Shown here one piece after another: positions 12,895 through 24,763 of a stretch of DNA of 64,000 bases; positions within the stretch are counted from its first letter, which is position 1, and each line of letters opens with the position of its first letter. The translations under genes were made by a program, and so were the position numbers. This stretch comes from Eudromia elegans (taxonomy: Eukaryota > Chordata > Aves > Tinamiformes > Tinamidae). Below the pieces are notes generated by a model. The model was given only the letters and a program-made list of their open reading frames with translations. It did not search any database and had not been told where the DNA came from. The stretch is from contig PTEX01000297.1 in NCBI GenBank assembly GCA_003342815.1, positions 452,710 through 516,709 of the forward strand, in the 5' to 3' direction.

Positions 12895-13030
12895 GATGGG
12901 TACAAAACAGTAGAATTACAAATAAAATTTTCAGATGACATAAACTTGGGTTGTATTATTTCCCTAAAAGTGAAGAAATTACAAAATCTGGAGAATATAT
13001 CAGCAAGTGAACTCATTTAAATAGATTTAG
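12895..13030 (+). mobile_element. Possible very old CR1/L3-like reverse-transcriptase remnant
   Basis: One plus-strand frame runs through a block reading KFSDDINLG followed by KKLQNLENISAS. The CR1 catalytic box is FADDTKLG followed about 20 residues later by a DLDRLESWAE-type helix, so order and spacing are similar although identity is low. No other CR1 landmark is clear on either side. It may be an ancient LINE fragment (CR1 or L3 group) or a coincidence. Confidence 0.3.
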
Positions 13031-13435
13031 AGTGGAAATGGGAAAAGATATTTATATACAGTAGAGCATGAAACTGAGGCAGACCTCTCATGTCTAGAGT
13101 GTACAGAACAGGCCAAGCCTACTGCATGGTAAACGAATGAGAAAGTGGGAAAATGTAGCAGTGTGAACTGAAATTTTCAAAATTTCAGCCCCATTAATAA
13201 TGCATCATTATCACCCAAAATCAGAACTCAGTCTTTGAAACTTCCAGACAGTGATTAAGCCACCTGGACCTTTAATAACCTGTAGTATGCACAAGTTTTT
13301 TTCATCACTGGGTTGTGATTAGGAAGCACCTGTGCTCGTATTCAACTTAATTTTGAACCAGCACAATTATGACAAATTATAACACGGTTAATAAAAGCTA
13401 CTTTGCTGTCTGTTTTCCCTTGAAATTATTTCAAA

Positions 13436-13473
13436 TTTTTTTTCTTTTTTTTTCTTTTTTTTTTCTTTTTCCT
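13436..13473. repeat. T-rich (T/C) tract
   Basis: Runs of T interrupted at fairly regular spacing by single C residues. Confidence 0.9.
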
Positions 13474-13767
13474 CAGTTTTTAACTTTGATAAAAACATAG
13501 TTCAGGGAACATTTTGGAAGAGGAGACTCATAGTAGCATAAAGACCTCTAGGTCTTTATGGCAATATCATGAGATTCATTCCACCACCCATAATTAGCCC
13601 ATAAGCAAAAACAACAATTAAACACCTACATGTAACTCAGCAGGAATATTATAAGATCAATTTAATTAATTACAGAAATACATTAATCCTATGTCATTGT
13701 GGTGCCCTACAGCATCTGGAACAACCATAGAAGCCTGAGATATGGCTTGGGACCTATAGAAGAGTTT

Positions 13768-13846
13768 GAGAAAAAGAGAAAGAAAGAAAAAGAGAAAGGA
13801 AGAAAGGAAGAGAAAGAAAGATAAAAGAAAGAATAAAAGAAAGAAC
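13768..13846. repeat. GAAA/GGAA purine microsatellite
   Basis: About 80 bases of imperfect (GAAA)n with GGAA and ATAAA variants on the plus strand; no transcript features around it. Confidence 0.9.
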
Positions 13847-16800
13847 AGACATCAATGTTTTCATCAATCTCTGGATTGAACAAGTCTTTAGAAAAGATTT
13901 AATATTTATCAGCTCAGTTAGTTACTGCATTACACTGTGTTCCGACTTTATATTTCTCATGCTGCTTCTCTCATTTTCTCCTTATGGATCTCAATGAAAT
14001 AACATGAAAAGCAAAAGGGTAATCAGCCTTCAGAAGCATTTCCTCCCTTTTTTTCCCTAGATTAGTTGATTTGTCATTGTCTTTACATCTCTTTGTGTCG
14101 CTAAGCCATGTGAAGAATAAATAAATATACCAAATACTTAAATATTACCTATATAAGGTATAGGAGTAAACTAATAGATTTCTTCACACCTCTATAATAC
14201 ATGAATCCTCAACAAAAATTAGACCACAATAGATTTAGAGCTAGACTTTTCTGCCAGACTTATAGAGGAAGTTTTGAATTAACATTTAAAAGATGCTCAT
14301 ATGAACTATACAGCCTTTTGAATCTGCAATCCTCAACCTGTCAATCTTGTAAGAAATGAGTCACTGATAACATTTCTTGAATTTCTCTTTTTAGTCACAG
14401 CTGGAAGCTTAGCAAGAACAGCATCTCCTATAAAGTTATTTTCATTTGTTGCCTTGCCCAGATACTGAAATAAAAATATATATATTAAAAAAAAAAAGAT
14501 ATTGCATTTCAGGATCTCAAAAGCTTTTGTTTAAAGTCATTTCTAAAGCTGGACAAACTTATGCTAGAAATTTATCTTTGATTTTTTTACATTTATTTTG
14601 AATCTGTACCCAAATATCTTTAATATGCAAAAGATTTATTGTTTGTATTAACAGTACTGGAAAGGTTCGGATAAGTATGTTCCAGCATATATTACCTCTG
14701 TTAAGGAAGACTTTCTTCAAAACCAGGGAATGGTAGCTAAATGCATGACTACTATTGATATTCAATGAGATGTAGGTATCTAATTATCTCAGATACTAGA
14801 TGTAAGAATAGGCAAGCTTACTCTGCAAAGATTGGTGTCAATGGGCAAGAAAGGATTACTGGAGTGACTCATTTATGCTCATTTTATAAATTTTTGAAGT
14901 TTAGCACAAAGACAGAGAGTGCTTGACCTATGGCCATTTTTCTGATGTTGTTGTTTCTCACGGAAAGAAAAAAAGAAAAAAACCACAGTGAAAAAGTTGT
15001 GTTTTCAGCTTAAGTGGGTTAATAGACATAAAATTCTGGCACCATTACAGTGAGTAGATGTTCCACAGGAAAAAAAAAAAAAATGAAAATCCACAGAAAT
15101 TTTACATGAAAGTATAGAGCTAAATATTTTTTCAGACCCATGGCAGCTCGTGCAATGGTACGTTCTGCCAGACAACAGCCATTGGACATCTCTCTACATA
15201 TAAGAAAACTTGCAAAAAGCCTGAGAATTTTGCTTCTTTCTTTCAGAAAGAGTAAATTACCAGTATTTTCAGATAAAGAGTTATGCTTATACAGAGATAA
15301 GTTTATTTCAGTCAAGATTTTGCCTGTTATGCTACCTGAATGCAAGCTAGGTTAAAAAAAAAAATACACCCTCCCTAGGCTATTTGCAATTCAAATGTGA
15401 AACTTCCAGCAAAACTGCAGTGCATCAACCCAGAACAAACAACTCATCAAACCCCATAAACATGGCATGATCCTAGTAATGAAAAATGAGCTTTGCAAAA
15501 GCCTGCAATTAGCATGGGATTGACAAGCACATTCTAAACCTTTCTGAACATATGGGCAATTATTGAAAAACTATGACAGCAATGCATCAACAAGCATATC
15601 TGTCCTACTGCGGTTCTACACTCTTGTTTCTTTTTAATGGATCTTAACATGCCATTTAATAATTTGGTGAAAAATTCATCATCCAAGAGCAAAGATATCC
15701 ACCTATAGTGAGAAGGAGAATTAAAAGAACTGTCACCTGGAAGTAAGGCAGAGATTCCAGGTAACTTCCCTACAATGTCATTTTTCCAATCCTCAATCTG
15801 CAAAAAGGAATATTGCTTCAGAAGATGCCAATCTTATCATCTGCTGATGGAAATTTTGATATTTCTATGATAACAGATGTTCTTCTATAATGAGACATGG
15901 GAAGAGAGTAAAAAAATCAGATCAGTACAAAACAGGTCAAAGGAAGATGAGTTAGGGCCTTAAAAATGTAAGTACATTGAACCCAGAAGCATTCCAATGC
16001 CAAAAATCTAAAAATCATTATGAACATCTTATATTATGATAGGATCTACAGGCTTTCCCCTCAGGGGAGAATTGCCTTTATTGACAAGAATGTTGCGAGG
16101 GGACAAGAATAATGAATAAAGACAACCTGGAAACCCTTCATGATCGAGATGAATAGAAACCGGTAGAAAACCACAGCTACTATCACTACCTATTTAGAAA
16201 AGGGAAAATTGGGAGAAGAAGAAACAGCCATTGGTCTGCTTGTACATGGTTGCAGAGAGTTACACAAATAACACTACCCTGACATCAACTTATATTTGTA
16301 TTCATTTGTATGCATACTTCCCATGTAAACAGTTTCTTTGCAGTTGCATTGGAAGACACCAAAGAAACTAAATATTGAAATCTCCAACTCAAATCAGAAT
16401 TTTTATCCTGAGGGCTCCTTCCTTCGACCAGTAGAGCTCAATAAAACAGACTGCAGTTAGACTTTCATTTTATCTATACAGAATTTAGGAGGGGAGGCTG
16501 GAGTGGGAAAGGAATGGTAAGCAGAAAGATTAGGGATAATATTCTCCTTCACACTGAACCAATTCTCCCAGCCTAAGTTATATAGCAGAAGAAAAGACAG
16601 GAGTGAGCTGACATCAATCATCCTTATGGATCTTTACTTTTTATTCATTGTTCTATTGATCTCTTTCAGCATTATTTCATAGGTAGATTGCAATAAAAGT
16701 CATTTCTTATTATGTCTCCATTTTAACTCATAAAGTGTATGACACAATAGTTTTTGAATGAAGGACAGGTTCCCTAAGGGAAAGAACAAAACCCTGGGTA

Positions 16801-19800
16801 AGAGCACAGATTTATTGATCTCTCCTTCAATAATAATGATTAAAATCTAACCAAGCACTATTGCCTTAATAAATTATTCAGCTCTCTTTCTCCTTTCCAC
16901 ATTCCAACTGGATGCACTCCAGAAACTGAAAAGTTTGATCATAAAATGCTGAAAATACTATCTTCTTCATGCAGTGAGCCATGACAATGTTAAAAACACA
17001 CTAAATAACAGCATCTTGCAGGCGAGAAATACTTTGGCCCAAAGCCCAGCTGACCAGTGAGTGGAGAAAGAAAACAACACAATCACCAGAAAGCAGGGGA
17101 AGAGATTTTTCATCTCTTTCCATTTTCCAGGGAAACTCAAGGGCACTGTTTTTCTTACTCAGCCCCCCATTTTCTCTTGCAGTGGAACAAGGAGAGTTGT
17201 CCCCGTAACTTAAACTCCCTCTCTCCTCTCATGCGCCCCATGGAGATATGCTGGAGGCTCACACTAATCTATAAAATGCCTCCACCTCGCCCCAAATCTT
17301 ACAAATCTTACATTCCTTGTCATTTTCTGCCCAGGAATCATCCTGGCATATTGAAACCAAAATTCAAAATTGAGGGCTCAAGCCCTGAAGCAGAGATTTA
17401 CAGAATGAGGTGTGATAAGAGATCTGCTGCAGAAAAAAAAAGCTGCAAAAGGATGTAATTTCTTCCTTAGCTTGCAATCCTGTAAGTGCCATGTTAATGT
17501 TTCATTAAAAGCCCCTGATAAGTTTAATGTATATTGTATGTTCACAAATGGTGAAATACAAGCCTCAAAAGCCATTTTTTCATATTCAATATACTTATAT
17601 ATATTAAAGGAGCAAGCCAGAATTTACCTTCAGTCTTTTTATTATCACATAATACGGACCTCCTTGTACACACTGAATCTTTTTTTTTAATGAAATAGCT
17701 AGGAGACTAGCATAAAATAGACAAGATTTCTATATAGCGATGATGAATGAAAAAGAAATATTTCATATAGCCACTTCAAGTTAACCTTTATACTGCAGCT
17801 ATAGTGCATAATTGCCTACCTGAATTGTTAGAGAAACACTTGTCTATCAAGATGACACTCAATGCAGATAGGAGTGGAGAGAGGTAACAGTCAATTGATG
17901 TCAGATTAATGATCAAAATTATAAAGATCTCATAGTAACTTTTCAGAAAGGTCAAAAGAGTCATATAAGGAACTGTTTTTCCCTTGTGATTATAATTCGC
18001 CTAGTTTTCAATTAAAGATTATTCATACCTAGACTGACATAACCCAGTGATGAGATTTTCTTAGCTTGTTCAACTCTGATTCAAGATGAATTCAAATTCA
18101 GTTTAAAGCAACAGCCATACATTTCTAAATTTCTCCATTTAAAATTATCTCAGCACCCTTTTGCTGTTAACATCAGCACAATAATAGAACAACTCCGTCT
18201 CCAAAGCCAGTTATATCACTGCTTTGTGATCTACTATGATGGGTGCTATGACCTAATAGCTTCATTTAGAAAAACAGGTTCTGAACACATGAAGAACTGC
18301 TTCCAATTGAACGCATGCTCCCAGTGCAACTTTTACTGACCTTTAGGTCTGTCCAAAATTTGATCTCAACTTTAAACAGACAATTTGAAACCACCTTAGA
18401 GCGAGGCACAGCTCTAATTCAGGATAGCACGATCCTCTTCTAGCTGGAGGCTGGCATTAGAGAACCAAAAAAAATGTCCTATGTCTCTACAAATTATTTT
18501 TCTAAACATCCTAGAGCTAACCCTGGGTAAATAACACCTTTCATTGAGATAAAATGTGCTGCAAAGGATTGCATGGTATTCTCCAATGTAACTTCTCCTC
18601 CTTGTGGGGACAGTCAGGAGAAAGTGATGACTTTCTACACCAATAATGACAAAACTGAAGAACAAACAAACAAAATACCCACAGAATTTCTCAATGCAAT
18701 TATTCCCTTGTGCAAAGCAGAAACCTTCTGAATTTGCAGATATGTTCCCAAATTCAGAACAGAAATTTTTTTTTTAGGGTGTTTGTGTGTATGTGAGTGT
18801 CTCTCATATTCAGAGTAGGAGGAAAAAATAAAAACAAACAAACTTGTGATTGGCAGACACTAGTTAACAGACAGGTGGGTTATATAGGTCACACAATTTA
18901 TCACACGTGATATTTTGCATTCCCTGGAGCAAGCAGCAACTTCAACATACAGTTCATAAAATGGAAGAGTGAGGATCCAGTTGGTCAGCAGCAAAGACAG
19001 GAAAGAAATTCTTTACTTGTAATATGAAATTAGTTCCATTTATGAATGGAAATATAGGATGTGGAGGTATGTGATAGCAGGGAACTGCACTTGCTGGCTC
19101 ATAAGGTTTCTTCCTCACAACAGCAGTGTAGATCAAACCTGCTGAGTTTCAAATACTTCTGCTGCAATACAAAAACTCTTATTTGTTATGACTCATCACA
19201 CATGCTATGCCTCTCAACCCCAGAATGAGTTATTTAGACTGACATTCTATGTTTTATTTAGAAAATATGTCCATATCCAGTTAGAAGGACTCCTTAAGTT
19301 AAGGCTTTCCAGGATGGTTTTTGAGGGACAAAGTTGCTGAGCAAATCCTCTGTAGTAAAGCGATTAGCGTTACAGACCAGGCTACTTCTACATCTAGTTT
19401 TATGTCTATTATTTAATATCACCTCATCCCCCAAGATGTTTTTTCAAAGGTAGTTCTAAAATGCATAAAGGTGCATCTTAGATATTCTGAGCATCCAAAC
19501 ACAGACTTGCAGAGGAGCCAGTAGGGCAATTCCTAAGGGAGTGTATGCAATTATCTGGAGTAAAAAGCAGGAGAGGAATATATCGACAGAAAGGGACTTA
19601 TTGAATTTAGGAGTAACTGAGCAGGCAACCATATTGACTCTCAATAAAGTTTTCACTCAAGGCAAGATTTAATCTGTGAGAAAACCAATCTTAATGTAAA
19701 GGCGTATGATTTAATTATTTGCCCAACAGAGGACCGCAAGGAAGAAGAAATAAAGTTGGTGCCTTAAGCCTGGCAGAATGAGCCAGATTTAAGGCTTGAG

Positions 19801-20429
19801 CTCATCATGCCTGTTTCTCTAACACTTGTTCTCTTTTTCTCTCACACACACATCCCCTTTTCACTACACACGTCTTTCTGCTTCTCAGGTAGAACTGGCA
19901 AATGGGACCCTGATTTCTACCTACAGGCCGGTCCATCACCTTGCTTAAATATTTTATATTTCTCATGCATACATTTTACCAGTACTTTGCAGCATTTTAA
20001 GGGGACACAAGGTTACCTCATTTTACTTACTGGAAAACCAAGTAAATCAAAGCAAACCTACTTGTCTTTCTTCATCCTGCAGATCTATAACACTGCTTGA
20101 AACATAAAACGGACCTTCTAAGCCCAGTCCTACATGTATCCTTATGTCCCCAAATGCAAAGGCCAAGTTTCAGAAAAATGTTTCTCCTGAAGCCAAATAA
20201 CCCCCCAATGCTTCTATTTAAATGATACTGACCCAGAAGACATTCACAGTCTTTCAATTGGAAAAAAAAAGTGGCAGGAAGGCTTATAACAGGATCAAAT
20301 GTGTTTCATTGAACCTGCTTACTCTTATGGAGAATCTGAAAATTAACTCACAGCTAAAATAGGAAAATCAATAAAAATATATTGTAGAAAGCAAGTGATA
20401 TACATATGAATTACATTTGTTAACAGTTT

Positions 20430-20452
20430 ACACACACACACACAAAAAAAAA
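20430..20452. repeat. Short (CA)n plus poly(A)
   Basis: Seven CA units or so followed directly by a run of A. Confidence 0.9.
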
Positions 20453-21753
20453 GATCCCATGATAATGCTGATGAAAATTAAAATTAGAACTTTACACACA
20501 GCATATGGGATTGTAGGCAAAATTTTCTCCTATCTTTGGATGATAATTAAAGGCCATTTTTAGACACTATAAAAACCTCAAGTTTCACCCTGTCTGTGTG
20601 CCTTTGACACACAGACTTGCGCTTTGCTCAAACAAAACAGGATCGCTCTTAGTAAAGCATGCTGTTCCTCTGCAGTTTAAATGGAGAGAATCAGAAGCAC
20701 AAGTGCTGCATGGAGTTATACCAAGTTCAGGAAAGAATGTTAAAGAAAAGATAATATCCAAAGTGCCATTTTTGTACTATGTAGTAGCTCCAAAAAAAAA
20801 AGTGCAGAATACCTCCCTGAAGTAGCATGTTAGTTTCTTTGGATCCTTTCCTAGGTACTCCCTCTTCCCCATTCACACCTCTGAGATTTAGGCAATCTTG
20901 GAAGTGTCTTTCTGAGATGCAGCAAGAATTAGGTATCTTTGTGCAAAGGTAAGGCCCTGGACTAAACTAAGGAGTCTCTTCAGTTAAAACCAACACTACT
21001 TCCAGAGACACAGAGGTTTGACTGCCTCTTCTCTTACAGAAGATGGAAAATGTTCAACAGAGTTCCATATTCAGCTCTTTTAGACAAGATAACTTGATTG
21101 TGGAGTGTTTGCATGTTTTCACACTGCAGAAATGGTGAATTGGTTTATTTATTTTTCTAATATGTTTAAGAATCTGTTATCTGAGCTATGTCTCTCCAGA
21201 TAAAACTCAGGCATTGATATTCTGCTTTGCCCAATATCCATCTCCAGAGTGATGAGTGTAGAGGGGTTTAATAGTACTGCATCCCTGCATGGCAAACCTT
21301 GAAATCTTTAGTTTAAATGAATGATAGAAACTATTTATTTTCTCTATTTTTTTTTCCAACTAAGACAAAAGTAGTCAGCACAAAGTGAGACCAGGTCAAC
21401 TTTTGCTAGTCATAAGACTAGAAGCAGCTATTCCATTGCTAACACTGCAAAATATTATCTTAATGTTTTAGCAATTACTTACCCGACAATAAACAGTTGA
21501 TCTGCATTGTGTTCACCACACTGTGACCCTCTTCTCTAAGGGGAAAAAAGGCAGATAGTATTCACTTTGGTTTGCTTAGTCATTAGGAATCTATGCCTTA
21601 CTTCTAGACTCGACACAGTGGACACATAGAAAAGACTACATAGGATCTTAGATTTTTCCATTCTGGGGGTAAATTTACTTCATGTTTCTTTCCATATACT
21701 CTACTCAAATGAAATGCATATTGCTTGGCTAAGATTTGCTGTGCTTATATTCT

Positions 21754-21788
21754 TCTCAATCATAGCCCTAGTCTCAATCATAGCCCTA
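21754..21788. repeat. Tandem duplication, 18-bp period
   Basis: Two copies of 'tctcaatcatagcccta' (21,754-21,770 and 21,772-21,788) separated by one base. A small, recent-looking local duplication. Confidence 0.9.
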
Positions 21789-23164
21789 TTTTGCAGCACA
21801 CTATTCATAATTGCACTTTCTTCGGCACATTTCTTTGATGTTTTGTCTTCAATGTATTAGACATTTACCAAAAAAAGATGCAGCTATGTTTATGATATAT
21901 CAGTGAGATGCTTTTATCCTGCTCTTTCTAATCAGATCAGAGTACAGAAAAAATGCCCAGTGGTATCAACCTTTTGGGTTTCCAAGGTAGTTTTGCACAT
22001 TTATTTTCTGCAGTCTGAACACTCTTCCTGCCATGGGTAATGGCATCTGTGAGTAGTTCTCCAATTTAGACACAAAATATCAAACTTGGTGCCTGGAACA
22101 GGAGGAATACCCTTGTAGTAACAAACTTTGATTAGTTTAAATAATTTTCTCAGTAACCCACATAAAATATGCTTTATTTGTGTACAGGAAGAAGCTCTTT
22201 AGAAAGGACTCTCACTTTCTAGCATTCTTTGCCTTTTTTGTTATGTATATTTTAAACTTTGGATTGCCCAGATCATCTTCAGAGTATATGTACTCTCTGA
22301 CCCTGGTAATGCTAGAACAGGTCAAAGGGAGGAAGAAGAATTACTCTTTTATAATGGAAACACTTACTGAGTCGTGAAAGAAGTTACACAATCAAGCTAA
22401 AATGAGTTAACAAATTTTCACCCAGCAGTTCAATGCCCATGAAATTTTCCCAGATGAAATTTAACATGATCAGATTTAATCCTTTCTCATAATTTGTTCA
22501 GGGTTAACACCCTATTCAGACTGTTGAAAGAGTTAAGCAGATACATGGTGGCCTAGAAGGATCATTATTACATGAGCATGTGACTAAGCTGGTTGCTCAA
22601 GAATCCTAAGAATTGCACATATTAGCTCCTGAGAGCTTGGCATATCTTTGAATAGAAAAACAAACAGGAAAATATAACATAGATATGTGCACACATTATA
22701 ATTTTATTTCTGCAGATCAACTGGCAATACGAGAAAATCAAATGCAATTCCAGAACTCATCTATTTTACTGCTCTCAAACTAAATCAGCCTGTAGAGAAT
22801 TGCAGTGATCCTATGGATAATTAGCACTGTGATTGTTATATGTATTTCTTTATGACACTTTAATGCACTATTTGCTTCTCCCCTTCTTCCATTTTTTTCC
22901 TCCCTTGATATCTTAGCATGAATCATTTAGTCAAAAATACTTTACTGAATCTGTGAGAGCAAATGAATTGTAAACTACCCACTCACATTGTCCTTTTGTC
23001 TGTATAATTAGCTATGTATGTAGTTGTTAATATAGATTCTTTGTCTCTGAGAAGGAGAAAGACTAATATTGCAGTAATATCTTATACATTGGAAAGCTCA
23101 TAGCACTGTATAAAAGGTGGACGTAACTCCAAATGACTTCCCTGTTCTACATGTATAGAAAAGG

Positions 23165-23915
23165 GAAAACAATCACAGAATGGTTAATCACCGAATGGTT
23201 AATGTTGGAAGGGACTTCTGGAGATCATCTAGTCCAACCCCTCCACTCCAGCAGGGACACCCAGAGCACGGGACACAGGGTGGCATCCAGACAGGTTTGG
23301 AAGATCTCCAGAGGAGACTTTACTGAGATCTCCAGAGGAGACTGAGAAGAGTTTGGCCCCCTCCCCCCTGCATTCTCTATCAGGTACTTATTCATACTGA
23401 TCAGATCTCCTCTTAGTCTTCTCTTCAACAAGCTAAATAGGCCCATCTTGCTTAGTCTTTCTTCATACGATAGATGCTTCAGTCCCTTCATCATCTTTAT
23501 TACTCTCTTCTGGACCCTTTCTAGAAGCTCCACATCCCTCTTGCCCTGGGGAGCCCAGAACTGCACCCTCGATCTGCCTCGATCCCCTCCCTCGACCTGC
23601 TGGCAACGCTCCTCCTGATGCAGTCAGGATCCCATGGGCCCTCTTGACCACAAGGGCACATTGCTGACTCATGGTTAACTTGGTGTCAACCAGGATTCCC
23701 ACATCCCTCTCTGTGGAGCTGCTTTCCTAATCTGTCTTGGTGCCTGGGGTTATTCCTGCCCGGGTGCAGGACCCTGCACTTTTCCTTGTTGAAGCTCATG
23801 AGGTTCCTTTCTGCATAACTCTCCAACCTATCCAGGTCCCTCTGGACGGCAGCACGGCCCTCTGTAGTATCCGGCACTTCACCCAGTTTGGTGTCATCTG
23901 CAAGGGGGATGACTT
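23165..23915 (-). mobile_element. CR1 LINE, 5'-truncated, with internal deletion and tandem duplication
   Basis: Minus-strand CR1. From the high-coordinate end it begins near the catalytic box (ADDTKLGEV, about 23,877-23,905), continues through the [14 protein letters not shown] helix, a SQQCALV block and VQFWAPQ-type text, then LLERVQKR, HLSYEERLSKMGLFSLLKRRLRGDLI, and ends with a 3' untranslated region and repeated ATTCTGTG-type tail at 23,165-23,200. About 50 residues of ORF2 that normally separate the RRLRGDLI block from the PSLE-type block are missing. A 24-bp-period duplication (17-base copies at 23,303-23,319 and 23,327-23,343) repeats the SPLEI codons. The reading frame is broken into three pieces. 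An A21 run starts about 60 bp beyond its 5' end. Confidence 0.9.
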
Positions 23916-23973
23916 GCCTCGCTGCAAAGAGGCTGATTAAAAACGAGAAAATCTGTTGCACAATTACATCAGG

Positions 23974-23994
23974 AAAAAAAAAAAAAAAAAAAAA
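23974..23994. repeat. A21 homopolymer
   Basis: Twenty-one consecutive A residues beside the truncated 5' end of the CR1 copy. CR1 does not make poly(A), so it belongs to the flank. Confidence 0.9.
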
Positions 23995-24232
23995 GCTTCC
24001 TTGGCACACAAGTCCACTAATCTATAAATCTAGAATGACAGGACTGCATTTTCTGTAGTTGTGCAATTCTGTTGTGTGTTCCTTAACAGCTAGTTATATG
24101 GTATCATAAAAATTCAGTCCAATGAATTTGAGTAAAATATTTTACAATGGGGCCAATGATCATATGAACTATAAATATCTTCTGGGTAGTAATTATTTGA
24201 TTTTTATAGCACAGATACATGGAAAAGATAGT

Positions 24233-24260
24233 TGCAGAATCATAGAATCATAGAATCTAG
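24233..24260 (-). mobile_element. CR1 tail-only remnant
   Basis: A stretch of 'agaatcatagaatcatag' type, the reverse complement of the CR1 8-bp tail repeat, with no CR1 body beyond it. Either an extremely 5'-truncated insertion or a tail left behind after deletion. Confidence 0.5.
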
Positions 24261-24674
24261 GGAAGAAAAAGATTTTAATGTCTTATTACTTACGTAGAGA
24301 CAATATGTAAACGCTCATTCAAACTAAAAAGAAATATGAACAGAATAGAGATCATCTTATTAAGTCTGTCCTCTCTGCATCAGTTGTTCTTACAGTGGTT
24401 TTTGATTGTCATATGGAAGTCTATGCTGAATTTTCAAGACATAACTAAAATTGCTGTGCATGTTTTTTTTTAAAAAGTGCTCTGTATAACCTAACTAAAA
24501 TTACAGAGGATTGGATACATGGTCACCCTGAAATATGAAACAAAGCCATAATATTTAATAGCAGGATTCCTATTGATTTCAGTTAGAACTTCAGGGTTCT
24601 TTGAGCAGTTCCAACTGTTCCACAACTGTTCCAGCAGTTCCACAACGATAACTTCAAAAGAGATTTAATCATAG

Positions 24675-24763
24675 TTTTATTTTATTTTATTTTATTTTAT
24701 TTTATTTTATTTTATTTTATTTTATTTTATTTTATTTTATTTTATTTTATTTTATTTTATTTT
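24675..24763. repeat. (TTTTA)n pentanucleotide array
   Basis: About 18 perfect TTTTA units without interruption. On the minus strand it reads TAAAA. A second array of the same unit and orientation occurs at 46.0 kb; their flanks are unrelated. Confidence 0.98.

Larger units (their letters stand above)
13031..23160. other. Long unique noncoding stretch with simple repeats
   Basis: Ten kilobases without a recognisable gene. Contains a T/C tract at 13,436-13,473, a GAAA-rich purine tract at 13,768-13,846, an A14 run at 15,070-15,083, a short CA array followed by poly(A) at 20,430-20,452, and an 18-bp-period direct duplication at 21,754-21,788. The longest open frame (133 codons at 17,057-17,458, plus strand) has low-complexity, proline/lysine/serine-rich content with no domain that I recognise. 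Confidence 0.55.

Noticed and set aside
17057..17458. 133-codon plus-strand open frame in unique DNA
   Set aside because: No recognisable domain, compositionally biased, no splice or promoter context; likely chance.
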